DNA of 64,000 nt, taken from the NCBI RefSeq assembly GCF_901000735.1, contig NC_081546.1:19157220-19221219 (forward strand), read 5' to 3'. The stretch comes from Corylus avellana. Its lineage: Eukaryota > Streptophyta > Magnoliopsida > Fagales > Betulaceae. The notes beneath the pieces are model-generated. The model saw only the letters and a program-made list of their open reading frames with translations. It ran no database searches and was not told the origin of the DNA. Numbering within the stretch: the stretch's first letter is position 1; each line of letters starts with the position of its first letter. Below, one piece after another: positions 31,985 through 43,721 of the stretch. The translations under genes were made by a program, and so were the position numbers.

Positions 31985-32990
31985 GGAAAATGAGCAGCTC
32001 TCCAAGTATGGTGATACCAAAACAGCTCGTAGCATAATGTTGATCGAGCTTAAAAGGCTCATAGAAGCAAATCCCCTCTTTCGTGATAAGCTTGTTTTCC
32101 CCACTCTGAAGTCATCAAGACTGCGGACTTTAATAAACCAAAGGTATGGAAGCAAGCTGAACTTTCTAATTTACTCTCTTTAGTTTGCCTTTGTGCCATC
32201 TTAGCATTTACTAAATCCTTTCTGCATGTCAATTACGTTCAAGAAGGTGCCTTCTTGTCTCCTGTTCTTTTCTAAGTTCCCTTTTCTGAGCTGAGAATTC
32301 TTGTTTTAGTCTGCCACCTTGTAACACTAGCTGAGTTTGAGTTTACTTGTTTGTTCCTACTGTATAGGGAATTACTGTAACTTATCTTGATATTTTTACT
32401 AATTATCTTTATGTCCTTCCGCAAGAAAAGTATTTTCTTAAATGAGTAAGAATTGCACATTGCCTTTTCTTCATGTTATCATATATGTAGCTCTCATTTA
32501 TTCTGCTTTTTGTGCCTATAAATGGCTATTTGATATCTGATCTGTGACTACTTTGTACGTAGTTTGAATTGGCAGCACCAGCTCTGCAAGAGCCCAAGGC
32601 CAAACCTGGACATTAAAACTTTATTCACAGACCACACTTGTACACCTCCTAATGGCCCTCTTACACCAACACCTGTCAATCTCCCGGTTGCAGCAGTTGC
32701 GAAGCCTGCTGCTTATACCCCACTTGGAGCTCATGGTGTATGATATTATGAATCTCAGAGGATTTGATATGTTTTTCCCTTTTTATTCAGCATATTAAGG
32801 ATCAAAAACTTATTTTGTTGACTAACTAGTTCTTTTTTTCTTTCCTTTTAATGTGTGTAGCCCTTTCCGCCCACTGCAGCAGCTGCTAATGCTAATGCTT
32901 TAGCAGGTTGGATGGCCAATGCTTCTGCTTCTTCATCTGTACAGGCAGCTGTTGTTACTGCATCATCCATACCTGTTCCATAAAACCAAG
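31985..32990 (+). pseudogene. TOPLESS-related corepressor fragment, three exons
   Basis: Exon 31985-32143: RENEQLSKYGDTKTARSIML, then IELKRLIEANPLFRDKL and SSRLRTLINQ, the end of the CTLH/CRA region. Exon 32563-32737: SLNWQHQLCKSPRPNLDIKT, TPPNGPLTPTPVNLP and AYTPLGAHG. Exon 32861-32990: PFPPTAAAANANALAGWMAN and VVTASSIPVP, then TAA at 32981-32983. Introns have good GT/AG sites. The domain order and the TPPNGP linker fit the TPR2/3/4 side of the family. The parent protein is a nuclear transcriptional corepressor of about 1100 residues that binds EAR motifs. Only residues near 150-300 remain, with no LisH start and no WD40 part, so this is a duplicated gene fragment. Confidence 0.87.
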
Positions 32991-32999
32991 GTATTGAGG

Positions 33000-33516
33000 T
33001 GGTTCATTTTACTTTGAAAGACAAATTCATGGTTTGAACCGTGAAGACCAAGCAACTTCTGCTGAAAACATTTTTCTTCTTGTAATGCAAAATTTCCCAA
33101 ATTATTTTCAAACTAATTTTAGTTTTTTCAGTCTGTTTCTTGTTTTCTTCTTTTGCTTGGAAAGAAAAAGAGGGGGAGTATGAATGAAGAGATGTACTGG
33201 ATTTTACCTGCTTATCATTTTCCATACATTGCATTTCTTTTTGTGCGCCTTCTAAGCTTCTGGTTGTAATTATTATTGCTCAGCTTTTTTGTGCATCGTT
33301 TCATTTCAATCATTTTCAGCAAAGTATCTGTCTATGAATGATAAAATCCATGGTCACATGGTGAGCTTTTGTTGCGATGAAATTTCAAACTATGATACTA
33401 GCAATTTAGTTACTTTCGGTGGGTTGGAAAAGACCAAACACAGGAACAATCAGAACAAACCGAACAGAGTAACTATCCAGAGGGGCTTACTAACGATCAA
33501 AATGCCTCCCCCCCCC

Positions 33517-33571
<55 letters not shown>

Positions 33572-34120
33572 CTATTGTTCCTAGTCCACGTAAATGATTC
33601 AAATCCTAAGCATAACAAGTGAAACAATACCAGCCCAATGTTCATGAGATCCCTAGATGCAGGTTTCTATTGTAACAATACCAAATGTTCATGAGATCCA
33701 TAGATGAAGGTTTCTATTGTAACTTATCAATATTGAATGGGTTTTTAAGTTAGCATGCAGATTTTAAGTCAGCCATTTATACCACTCTCACCTACACTCT
33801 TTTTAATAACAGGAGGACTTGATCCCCTTTAATCACAAGAAATAAATATAGATGTTATAGTTTATTTCACAATCTACCAACACCTTGCTTTAACTACTTC
33901 ACCACCTCCTTCATTGCTACCTTTAGAGACCCACAGCTTGTGAGCATTGAGTTAATGTGGTTGAATATGGGCTATGCGGAAAAGAGGGTTAGGGTTGTGG
34001 TTGAATCTGGGGCTGACATGGTAAGTGCAACATATATTGTCACGTTAGTTTGTAAGGGGCTTGTAATAAAGGTTGTAGTACCCCAAACTTTTTCCTTCTA
34101 GTTTACCTCTCAGTTCGTTT
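33000..34120. other. Spacer with compound microsatellite
   Basis: A C-run, then (CA)n, then an A-run at 33508-33561; open frames here are simple-sequence artefacts. A 20-bp phrase (AATGTTCATGAGATCC) occurs twice near 33640 and 33685. No gene recognised. Confidence 0.5.
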
Positions 34121-34124
34121 CTAT

Positions 34125-35560
34125 TTCTATTCCCAAGATAGTAAAGGATGCCATTATCTTATCTGGATTGAAAGAAAGCTATGGAAATGGAATTGATGCT
34201 CTCCACCATAATGACTTGAGATCTTGTTTATTTTCTAGTAAGCCATCAATTGGGTGCGAACGGGTGTAAAATATTAAATATAATTTGGATGGTTCAATTG
34301 AGCCTTTGAAGGCACAGTTGGTTGCTAAATGATACACACAACCCTACAGTATTGGTTTAATGAGACACTTTCACCGGTGGCCAAGACCTCTTCTATCTGG
34401 GTGTATTTCTCTTTCCGCTAATCTGGACTGGCCTTTGTTGTAGTTGGAGGTTAAAAATGCTTTCGTACGAAGAAGTCTACATAGAGCAACTACCTAGATT
34501 TATTGCTCAAAGGGGAGTATCAAGATAGTGTCGGCAAGTTAAGAATGCCTTATTTCCTCTTGTGGTGTCATTGGAGCGAAAGAAACAACATAAGTTTCAA
34601 AAACCATGAGAGAACGTTGGTGAAGCTTGAGTCTTTTTTTCTTTACTTTTTTACACTTTATCTTTAGACACTTGTGTTTGTAGCTCCTTTGTTGCTTAGT
34701 TTTCATGATTTTTTTTTTCTTCTTTTAACTAGGTGTTTCTCCTATATAGTCCATGTGTACCTGAATGCACAATTCACTTTTAATGATATTTCAATTACTT
34801 GTATAAAAAGCTCTATACAACTTAAACAATTACCGAACGCATGATATTGTATCCAGGTAGAAATGGTTTTTGCTACACATGTTTCAAACCAAAGACTTAA
34901 ACAAACTTTGATACTTTCTTGGTATTAGAGCCGCTCAGTCTAAAAAGGGTATTAGTTTATCTCACAGGATATGTTTTAATTGATTTGTTGGGAGAACTGA
35001 TTTATCCGAACTCATTGATGTTAATTCCCATGAACCGGAATCACAAATTTGTGAAGGATGAGAAATTATTTGAAGACCCTGGTAGAAATCATTGACTAGT
35101 TGAAAAGTTGACTTACCCTCCAATTACTAGACTAGATATCTCATATGCCGTCAATGTTGCAAGTATGTCCTTAGAAGCTCCTAGAATTCCACATTAAGAT
35201 GTTGTTAACCGTATCATCCATTATCTTAAGCAAACCCCGAGTCTTGAACCAATGTATAGGCTGAATGGGCATCTTAGAATAGAAGGCTCCACTGATGTTG
35301 ATTGGACAAACTCTCCTTCATATAGAACTACTTCTGGGTATTATTCATTTTCAATAAGTAATTTCACTACATAGGAGCGTAAGAAATAGACAGTATAAGC
35401 AAAATCCAGCGCAAAAATCGACTATAGGGAAAGTAATCACACCTTTAGTGAGTTAACAGGGTAACAACATTTTGTGATAATGAAGCCCCTATTCATATCT
35501 CCTCTAATACAAAGTCTTTGGATTGTAGACGGTAAGAATTTATTTGTTCCAAGTTGGACT
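34125..35560 (+). pseudogene. Ty1/copia pol remnant (RT to RNase H)
   Basis: Plus strand, in shifting frames: MDALHHND-like (about 34190), KPSIGCERV ... IKYNLDGSIE (34240-34300), AQLVAK.YTQ (34310), SANLDWPLL ... LEVKNAFV (34420-34465), EEVYIEQLPRFIAQ (34470), then after a decayed stretch KLTYPPITRLDISYAVNVAS (35105), NRIIHYLKQTPSLEP (35207), YRLNGHLRIEGSTDVDW (35258) and CDNEAPIHISS (35475). These are the RT and RNase H blocks of copia. Many stops; no LTRs found next to it. Confidence 0.75.
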
Positions 35561-35564
35561 TATA

Positions 35565-36285
35565 TGATATGTATGCTCCAATTTGATAGGGACTGTGAGA
35601 ATATGAGATGGATGGCATTTTGATAAAAAAGTATAATCTAAGGGGAACACTAGTCTATTGTATCATTTTACAATTTATATAATTGAACTATGAGAGGTAG
35701 AGAGATAACTTTTCCTTTCTTTTGATAAACCCTAATCTTCACAAAGCACACAAGTTACTCAAAGACTACATTACATTGGAAGTACCACATTCAAACATGG
35801 GTCAACGACCCACAAAACCAAGTCAAAAGGAATCCTTAATTGAAAAATGTCTTGCTAGGATGAGTGTATGCAAAATGGAGAAGCACCCATTTTGCAACCT
35901 TTTCAGGTAAACATAATCTCCAATTCAACGTACATTGCAGTTTGCACAACTCACAAATGGACATTTATATAGCCATTAAACCAAGAGTGAATGGGTAAAA
36001 CTAAAACCTTAGATCCCAATGGAAACTATCCCTCATATTTTAAGTTCATGTGTGATAAACATAATTGATTCTATGAATATACCAAAATATCAGAAACAGG
36101 GACCAACAAACAAATCATAACTTCAAAAATTAGTTCATCAATACAATTAAAGCAACTTATCCTAATGCCCCTTCAAGCTTCCAACAGTTACTGATTCTTG
36201 CTTCGTAAATGGAATGGCAAGCATTTGCTAACAATGAATTATCAAAGGTCAAAAGCTATAAAGACGCCGGAATCATACCTCACTA
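35565..36285. other. Spacer, nothing recognised
   Basis: A 62-codon frame at 35722-35910 has no recognisable features. No repeats or terminal structures seen. Confidence 0.35.
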
Positions 36286-36288
36286 ATA

Positions 36289-36385
36289 CAGACACAAGTC
36301 CACTATATCCAAGTATTGCTTGGAAAGCTGAAGCTACGATATAGCGCCCTGTAGCTCCTTCATAATATGCTTAAATTTCTGCGTG
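36289..36385 (-). pseudogene. Exon of a nucleobase-ascorbate transporter (NAT11/12-like), frameshifted
   Basis: Minus strand: KFKHIMKELQGAI, then a one-base frameshift, then VASAFQAILGYSGLVSVLV ending AG|GTATGA, a donor-like boundary. This fits a membrane segment of the NAT12-type nucleobase-ascorbate transporters (FKHIMRELQGA ... ILGYSGL is from memory of the family). No other exon was found within a kilobase, so it is an isolated fragment. Confidence 0.55.
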
Positions 36386-36744
36386 TTAAATGACTCTCTC
36401 AAGTCTTTCAAAAATTCAACAGAGTAAAAGTGCTTGCTCTAAATTAAAATCATTTTAGTGAAAATAAAGGACTAGCATGTAGAAAAATTTTGAAAAAAAG
36501 AAATTGAATTGAAAAATAAATGTAGAGGTAAAGAGGATTTTTGATAGCTAGGCTGCTAAATGTACTACAACTAAGCATGCTCATATAATTGTGTGTTTGT
36601 AGATCACTGGTGATGAGTTACTAAATACTAACATGGTATCCTGGAGCAGAAGACGAATTGTGAGGCACAATTATTAGATAGTTAATTAGAGATAGTCACA
36701 TAGCATTTGTAACAACTTGAGCATTATTAATTGAATAATGCTAG

Positions 36745-36905
36745 ATACCACATTTTTATCCTACAACTATCCTATAATACTGACGTGGCAGTCGTAACCA
36801 ACAATTGGATTAGTCTTGGTTAAAAATAATAATAATAATCTTAGGGTTGGTTGTGACTACTACGTCAACATTGTGAGATAATTGTGTGATAAAAATATAA
36901 TTTAT
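36745..36905. mobile_element. Small MITE with about 60-bp inverted arms
   Basis: Left arm CACATTTTTATCCTACAAC ... GACGTGGCAGTCGTAACCAAC; right arm GTTGGTTGTGACTACTACGTC ... ATAAAAATATAATT. The middle is an (AAT)n-like run. No coding sequence. Confidence 0.65.
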
Positions 36906-36909
36906 ATAA

Positions 36910-38460
36910 TTTCTTTGACTAATTAGATTATACCATCTAAATAAATGCTAAACAAAGAAGTTGGGAAAAGTTTGATGACGATTTCTTTAGTTAATAATGT
37001 TAAGGAACACTTTTCGCCTTTTTTTCTTTGTGTGTGCAAACACTATTAGTGTTTTACCATGTAGATGGTCTTAAATAGTTGGTAAATATGATTGATTCAC
37101 TAAGAGAGAAAGAAACAGAGAGATTCTCTAAACCGGCTACTATTTTCTTATTGTTATAGAGGACAGCTTTGTAATTGATTGAGATATAAAAATAATTTAT
37201 CTTTGTCCTTGTTCAGTCATTAAACCCTCTTGAGAGTTACCAACTTACGAACAGATCTAGAAACATCCAATTTGCACCATCAGGCTCCAAAAACGCTACA
37301 ATTTAAACAGATAACTAGACGTATGCAAACACACTAATTATAATTAGCAGCTGCAGCTTTTGAGACTCTCACTCTCTCTCTCTCTACACTGGAGCTTCAT
37401 TTGTTGGACTTTGTGCACCAACTGGAAGCTGTAACCGGGGAGATCAGATCTGTGGTCGCATTGTTGAACTATGCGATAGATGCTGCTGGTTTTTGTTGTC
37501 AAATTGTCGAACTCCGACCCGAAAACCTGAGAACGTCTGGGTCCATGGCCGAGAACCTTTAACTTAATTTAGAGGAAAATTTTGTTAGAAAAAAATGAAG
37601 AAATTAAAATTTAATTTTAAAAACACGATACAAGAAAAAAAAAAAAAAATTGAAATGAAACAAAGGGTGCGTTTGGGATTGCGATTTCGCAAGAATAATC
37701 TGCGTTTTTAAAAGATATTGCAAAACGTAGAGCGTTTGGCATTCCGATTTAAAAAATACTTAATTTAAAATAAGAAAAAAATTTGCGATTTCAATACCGG
37801 TCCGTAAAAAAATATATTCTATATTTGTGGGGAAAAGTGAAAAAATATATTTTATATGAAAAAATGTAAAAAATTTGTTTTGTAGTGATTTTTTTATTTG
37901 AATAATAATAAAAAAAATGATTGATGCGGTATAAAAAGTAGAAATGTTGGGATTAATTTTGAGGCGAAAGTATTTTTTTTTCGGGATTGAGGAAGAGGCC
38001 CGGTACAGTACCGGTCCATTCCATTGGGAAACACCGGCAATAATGACTGTAAAAGGCTGACTTTTGGATGTCCTTGATAATGACTTTGGTAATTAAAATT
38101 TTTTTTTGTTACCAGAACAAGTTGAATAAAGTAGTGGCGTAAATTTAGTGTTTCATATTCTCCAATTGAAAGTAGACATTTCAGCTTAAAATACTAAAAA
38201 ATAATATAACATTTCATGTCAAATAATTTTTCATCTCTGAACAAAATACCTCTTTGACAAAATATCCATTAACAAAACTACCATAAAACCATTGAAACCA
38301 CCGTCTTAGTTAGTTTTGGAGACTTAGGTGTATGTGGCTTGGAATGGGGATATGGGGTTTGGTGATGGGTGGTGGGCATTTGGTTAGAATGAATGAAAAA
38401 GTCCATAAGATTTATTGGAATTAAAGATGCAATGTTTTAAAGCCACAATAAAACATTGCA
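36910..38460. other. AT-rich spacer
   Basis: A (CT)n run at 37367-37386 precedes a short plus-strand open stretch (ending MAENL, TAA near 37561) that I cannot assign. 37660-37760 has the GGGTGCGTTTGGGATT phrase common in plant MITEs. No supported gene. Confidence 0.4.
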
Positions 38461-38464
38461 TCTG

Positions 38465-40601
38465 CCATGTATTATAGGCCAAAAGATTTTTTTCCACATA
38501 AACAACCCTCTGTTATAGGTTTGAGAGACAAAATTAAAAAATTAAAAATAAAATTGAGGGCATAAAGAACATGCATGATCATAGAATTGATGATATGATT
38601 GATGTTGCAGTCCATGAGATTGTGGAGCATGAATTCTGGGAGCTTGAGCTTGCCATGAGAGATTGGACTGTTGGCTTCATGACGGGTTACAGGAATCAAA
38701 ATAGCAGTCGTTCTCGGTCTAGAGAACGATGTGTTCTTATGCCCATTAAATTTATTAGAAATTTGTCTCATTATAAGACATTCTCTAACATGGTGATAAG
38801 AGTCATGGCATAAAGAACATGGTCCATGGGGTGTTGGAATGCCTCTCCACATGTGTGAAATTAAAAATAAAATACTAAAAAGTTAAAATTAAAAAGGGAA
38901 CACAAAATTGAATATAAAACTTACAAAGATGCAGACTCGACTGACCCTGCATGAAATAAAAGAAAAAAAAAATCAGATCTATAATTAGTACAGTAACTGT
39001 GCTACTTTTTGGATGTGCGATTGATCGCACCGTAAGTTGTGCTCGACCGCCCTAGTTGGGTGCTCGAGCGCACCTCCAGAGGCAGAACAGGAACTGCGGA
39101 AAAAACTAGAAAAACAGAAAAATTTAAAACAAAAATAAATGAAAAGAAAAAAAAAATTCTAAACAAAATCAAACAATCCCCGGTAACGGCGCTAAAAACT
39201 TGTTGTACCAAATATTACCTAAATTAATAGATAATATCTAGTACGTTTTACTCGCAAGTGCACAAGATCAAATAATAGTATAGTGCAACAAGTACGAGAT
39301 CGATCCCACGAGGATTGTTGATTTTGTTTTAAAATTGATAAAAATATCAATTTGTCACTAAATTGATATTGTGAAAAAGAAATAAAAAGATATAAAGATC
39401 AATGAAAAGATAAAAGTAAGGCTTTGATATCCACCACTAATCATACTTAGATAATATAACAATATGCCAATGATCCAATCATATTATGAATATTTAATGT
39501 TTGTCAACCTAAGGGTATAGGTGTCTACTCCTTAAGTTATTGATTTCCCTAAGCAACGAATTAAGCATAGGTGTTTACTCTAATTCTTTTCTTTTTTAAA
39601 GGATTTAGCATGGGTGTCTACTAAGTTGTTCTTTAAGAAAACATAAATCTGTGAAAATCGACAAACACATGAGGCCTAGGGCATGGGTGTTTACTCTCGG
39701 TTCCCCATGTTGATTAACCCAAAAACCTAATGTGGATTTCTTTTGTTTCTCTTATTAAACCCAAGACTCGATCATCCAAATTGATTTAATTAACTAATCC
39801 TTACCACATGCATGTAATGGCGAATCACATACATATGAGGAATTCAAAAAAACAGGAATTAATCAAGTTAAGCAGCACAATATGATTATCACAAAGGCGC
39901 CAATATTGAAATATTAAATAAACATAATTAGGGCTTCAATCTAGCCATCTTTAAGAGTCAGTTACACATAATTAAAATAAAACTAAAAAAAAAAAGGTAA
40001 AGAAAGAACCAAAAACCGCTCTTAGAAGTAGCCTCCAATTCCTCTCCCCAAAGTTGTCTCTATGAAATTGTCTGTCTATTCTAGATGTTTAATGGTCTAT
40101 TTAAAAGCCTTAGGAGTATTCTAGAAACGCTAAAAATCATAAGGTTTGAGCCCTAGTTCGCACAAAGTTACAAAACCTTAAAAGAAACAATTTTCATAAC
40201 AAGGCTGGCGGCTGTCTTGCTCCTCACGCACGGGTGCGCTCGATCGCAGCCCGTGTGTGATCAATCGCAGGTCTACGATTGATCCTTCGTGCTGGCGCAC
40301 GATCGCAGGTGTGATCAAGGCTGCCTCTGGTGCGCACAAGCGCACGCCTTGCGCTTGTGGTCTTCGCCTGTAGTGAGCTCGATCGCAGATCCAATGCGAT
40401 CGATCGCACTACCAGAGCCTTCACTCTTTCTTAAATTAACTCTTTAAGCCCGAAACTTCCGAGATTGCTTGCTTTTCTTCCAAAGGTCTTCAAAAACAAA
40501 GAAAACACATAAAAGAACTTAAAGTGGCATAAATTGATCAAAATTAAGGAATTAACAAATGTAAGTTAGGGGCTAAGATATGAAAATTTTGGTACTTAAC
40601 A
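38465..40601 (-). mobile_element. Athila-type retrotransposon copy a: 5' LTR plus start of internal region
   Basis: Minus orientation. LTR 39201-40601 starts TGTTAAGTACC and ends GGTACAACA. A PBS of tRNA-Asp type (TAGCGCCGTTACCGGGG, mutated) lies at 39178-39194. The internal region continues to about 38465 and contains the zinc-knuckle frame. No 3' LTR, so the element is truncated at its left side. The LTR abuts copia gag at 40602. Confidence 0.78.
38472..38852 (-). pseudogene. Zinc-knuckle frame of Athila-type copy a
   Basis: Starts MWRGIPTPHGP followed by CSLCHDSYHHVREC, a perfect C-x2-C-x4-H-x4-C knuckle, at the very N-terminus. It then leaves the family frame at about residue 45 (frameshift). 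The same frame with the same start exists in copy b (58831). In complete Athila-type Gag proteins the knuckle follows a capsid domain, which is absent here. Confidence 0.65.
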
Positions 40602-40604
40602 GCA

Positions 40605-41112
40605 GTTACCTTGATTCTGAATCTTTTAGGGAGTGATCTCATAATCTTTTTGATTAACTTAATATCAGACACTTTCTTTCCTAGGTTAATCATGGAATTT
40701 CAAGTTTCACTAAGTTTTCCATATAAATCATTAAATGTCTCATCCCTAACATCCTAATTCCCTCAAATTAAGAAATTAACATTTGAAGTTTTGAAGATTT
40801 AACCAGATGTGTACCTTCATATGTAGTTTCTAGGATCTCCCATGCATCCTTGGCAATATCACAATTTGAAATTTTGGAAAATTCACTTTGTGAGATTGCC
40901 AAGCAAATGGTGTTTATAGCTTTGTCATTTGCCATACGAGTTTGTTTTTTAGAAGTAGACCATTCGACTAATGGCTTGTTTGAAGTTTTCCATCTAGATT
41001 CGATGACAAACCAAACGTCTATGAATTTTAAGAAAAATCTCATACGGGACTTCCAATAGCCATAATTAGATCCATAAAAAATAGGAACATTGTTAATAGT
41101 TTGAGACATCAT
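40605..41112 (-). pseudogene. Copia Gag (DUF4219/UBN2), interrupted
   Basis: ATG 41112 minus: MMSQTINNVPIF, YGSNYGYWKSRMRFFLK, ANDKAINTICLAIS, SKISNCDIAKDAWEILETTY, LVKSSKLQMLIS, then stops while still aligning in sense down to an RFRIKVTA-like stretch at 40605, where the Athila-type LTR begins. Its own PBS and LTR lie directly upstream (right side). Confidence 0.8.
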
Positions 41113-41164
41113 AAAAGGAGTCTAAGATCACACTCATGAATTTAATCTTTCACGGAGTGAACCC

Positions 41165-41177
41165 GCTCTGATACCAA
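41165..41177 (-). promoter_or_regulatory. Primer-binding site of the copia element
   Basis: Minus-strand TTGGTATCAGAGC, complementary to initiator tRNA-Met, one base from the LTR at 41179. Confidence 0.85.
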
Positions 41178-41178
41178 T

Positions 41179-41913
41179 TGAAAAACTAAGAACACTCTAA
41201 TACACACTCAAATGGGAATAATTTGAGTGTTAAACCAATATATACGGAGTTAAAAGTATGCACTCAATCACCAAAATATTTTGGTGATGAAGAGAAAATA
41301 TTTTAAAAACCGTTCAAAAAGTAAAACCTCTCTGGGGCAGACAAACCCAGGAAATCACTATTAAGAAAGTATTCTAGAGATTAAAAACATGGGGACACTT
41401 ACAATCCTATGCAAGTCCTTGACTCTGTAAGATCGACAAGCCTCCAACTTGTCTCCTACCTCACAATCTTCTTCACGTGATTCTCCTTTACTGGACCCTC
41501 CCGATAGACTTCTCAACCGTAGTTTATCAAAGAACCACTTCAATCTAACAATCTCTCTAAGAGAGATGCTTTCTAGGCTACAAAACCCTAGCCTTAAACC
41601 CACAAAATTTAAGCGTATTGAACTTAAATTGTACGGGGTGTCCGGACGGGGTATGGCCCCATCTGAACAGAAACAAGGGGAAACACACTAAACCCTAGTT
41701 CTTTGTCCCAGCACCTCCGAACAGCATGTAGACGGGCTTGCAAACGAAACTCCCTAGAAAGCATGTCTAGACAGCTTGCAGAGGGCGAAGCTCTTCACGT
41801 CTGGACGGCCTTGCTTCCCGTTCGGACGGTACAACATGGAGATGACTCTTGGAACTTCAATACATAGAGATGTACATTTTGGTCACTGAATTTAACCAAC
41901 AGAAATACTAACA
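41179..41913 (-). repeat. Copia 5' LTR (735 bp)
   Basis: Minus strand starts TGTTAGTATTTCTGTTGG at 41913 and ends TTAGTTTTTCA at 41179, next to the PBS. It contains repeated GTCCGGACGG/GTCTGGACGG words at 41640-41830. It shares its first bases with the LTR-like start at 61757. Confidence 0.78.
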
Positions 41914-41929
41914 GTCATAAATATCTCTC

Positions 41930-42335
41930 TATGTGATCTCTTAAGAAATATCTCAGTTGCAAACTTAAAGATGTTAATGTCATTTTCTCTTTCAGCACTT
42001 CCTCGAACAACATCCATAACCTCTTCAATACTTTATCTAAGTTTATCATAGCTCTTAGATATCACTGTATTCTTACTTTCTATTACATCACAAATACAAA
42101 TTAAATGTTGACTAAGAATTTGAACTATTTTTTTTCCGTTTCTTACCTTGAACATTATGACCAACCTTGTTCTTTCCTTTATCCCATGCATCTACATTAG
42201 TAGGAATATCATCAATGCCATGTGTGTTGAGATTTGGTTAATTTCCCAAAACTCCTAAACCTTCTAAAAGAGTATTGTCATCTTCATCAAACATTACATC
42301 TATACCAGTTATGACACCAATATCATTAGGAACCA
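41930..42335 (-). pseudogene. Myb/SANT-like protein fragment (L10-interacting / Harbinger ORF1 style)
   Basis: Minus strand in shifting frames: FDEDDNTLLEGLGVLGN, HGIDDIPTNVDAWDKGKNKV, VQGKKRKK, then an EEVMDVVRG-like stretch and FATEIFLKR at the end. This is the C-terminal part of plant Myb/SANT-like proteins, which include the DNA-binding partner of PIF/Harbinger transposases. The copia LTR interrupts it at 41913. Confidence 0.5.
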
Positions 42336-42449
42336 ACCCTATAAATAGTGCTCAAGATCCCTCCCCAATGGCCAGGGGTAGAGGGAGGGGGGTTGAGAGA
42401 GGCCAAATGCCCTCCCTTACCTCCCAAAAAATTATCTTACTCTTAAAGA

Positions 42450-43545
42450 ATTTTTTCGAAATTTTTGGTTGCCCACCCTCAAAAATACATCAGGGGCACT
42501 TCACTTATCTCTCACAAACTTTCGCGCTTTTTGCAGACACCCCCCCATTGTTCAAAAACTCTTACTTTGATGTATCCAACTTTCATTTCCTTCCACTTTG
42601 CCCCTTCCGCTAGGATTTTCTGTGAAATCCAAACGGAGGGGTGTGAAATTCCAATCTTGCCCTTATTTTTTGTAATATAATAATTATAATATTTGGACAA
42701 ACTTCACTTACCCCTCCTGAACTTACGCACTTTTTGCAAACACTCCCCCAATCCTCAAAGTCTCTCACTTTGGTGTATCAAACTTTTGTTTCGTTTCAGT
42801 TGCCACATTCCGTTATGATTTTCTATTAAATCCTAACGGAATGGTGTGAAATTCCTAAAATGCCCTTATTTTTTTTAAAAAATAATTTTTTATTAAAAAA
42901 AAACTCTTGACCCGTGGGTTCATCGGTGTTCTATCCGCTCCTTACACTTTCACAAATTAGAGCAGCACTGCATTCTAACAGTTTGAAAGACCTCAGTGGG
43001 TCACCAAGGTGACCCACGTAGGGGCACAACTTGTGACCCGCCATGGGTCACTTTTTTTTTATAATATAATAATAATAATAATAATAGTAATTTTTTATTT
43101 ATAAATAAGAGTAAATTTGGAAATTTTTAAAAATTTTAGGAGTATAAAGGTCTTTTACTCATTTTTACCATTTGATTTAACTCCAATATCTAATGGTAGG
43201 GGGTATTTGGAACGAAAGGAAAGTTCGATACACCAAAGTTAGAGACTTTGAAGATTGGGGGGGTGTTTGCAAAAGACGCGTAAGTTCAAGGGGGATAAGT
43301 GAAGTTTTCCCTAATTTTTTATTTATAAATAAGGGTAAATTTGAAATTTTAAAAAAATTTAGGGGTATAAAAGTCTTTTACTCATTTGACCGTTTGATTT
43401 AACTGCAAAATCCTAACGGAATGGGGAAAGTGAAAGGAAATTGAAATTGGATACATCAAAGTGAGAGTTTTTGAACAATGGAGAGTGTCTGCAAAAAGTG
43501 CGAAAGTTTGTAGGGAGTAAGTGATGTTTCCCTATTTTTTTTTTT
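42450..43545. mobile_element. Foldback element 2 with tandemly doubled arms
   Basis: Left arms at about 42485-42680 and 42695-42890 (both AAACTTTCGCGC/ACTTACGCACTTTTTGCA... type); right arms inverted at about 43130-43312 and 43315-43545. Thus each side carries two imperfect copies of the same arm of about 190 bp. The centre (42900-43060) has GTGGGTCACC/GGTGACCCAC words but no gene. Exact ends and TSD were not resolved. Confidence 0.65.
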
Positions 43546-43721
43546 CAAAAGGATTAGCTTCCATAACTCACGTGGAAGTTATACCATAGTTTCAAGAGTT
43601 TTGTCAGAATTAGGTTTAACAGTCTACAGATAAGGATACCAGAAATGCAGGTTGAAGATGACTAAAAAACGCACCGTTTCAACTAACTCAAAACGCACGG
43701 TTCCACTCCACCTTAAAAAAA

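Noticed and set aside
37391..37561. Open plus-strand stretch ending MAENL
   Set aside because: About 58 codons with no recognisable family, no supported start and a (CT)n run upstream; insufficient support for a gene.
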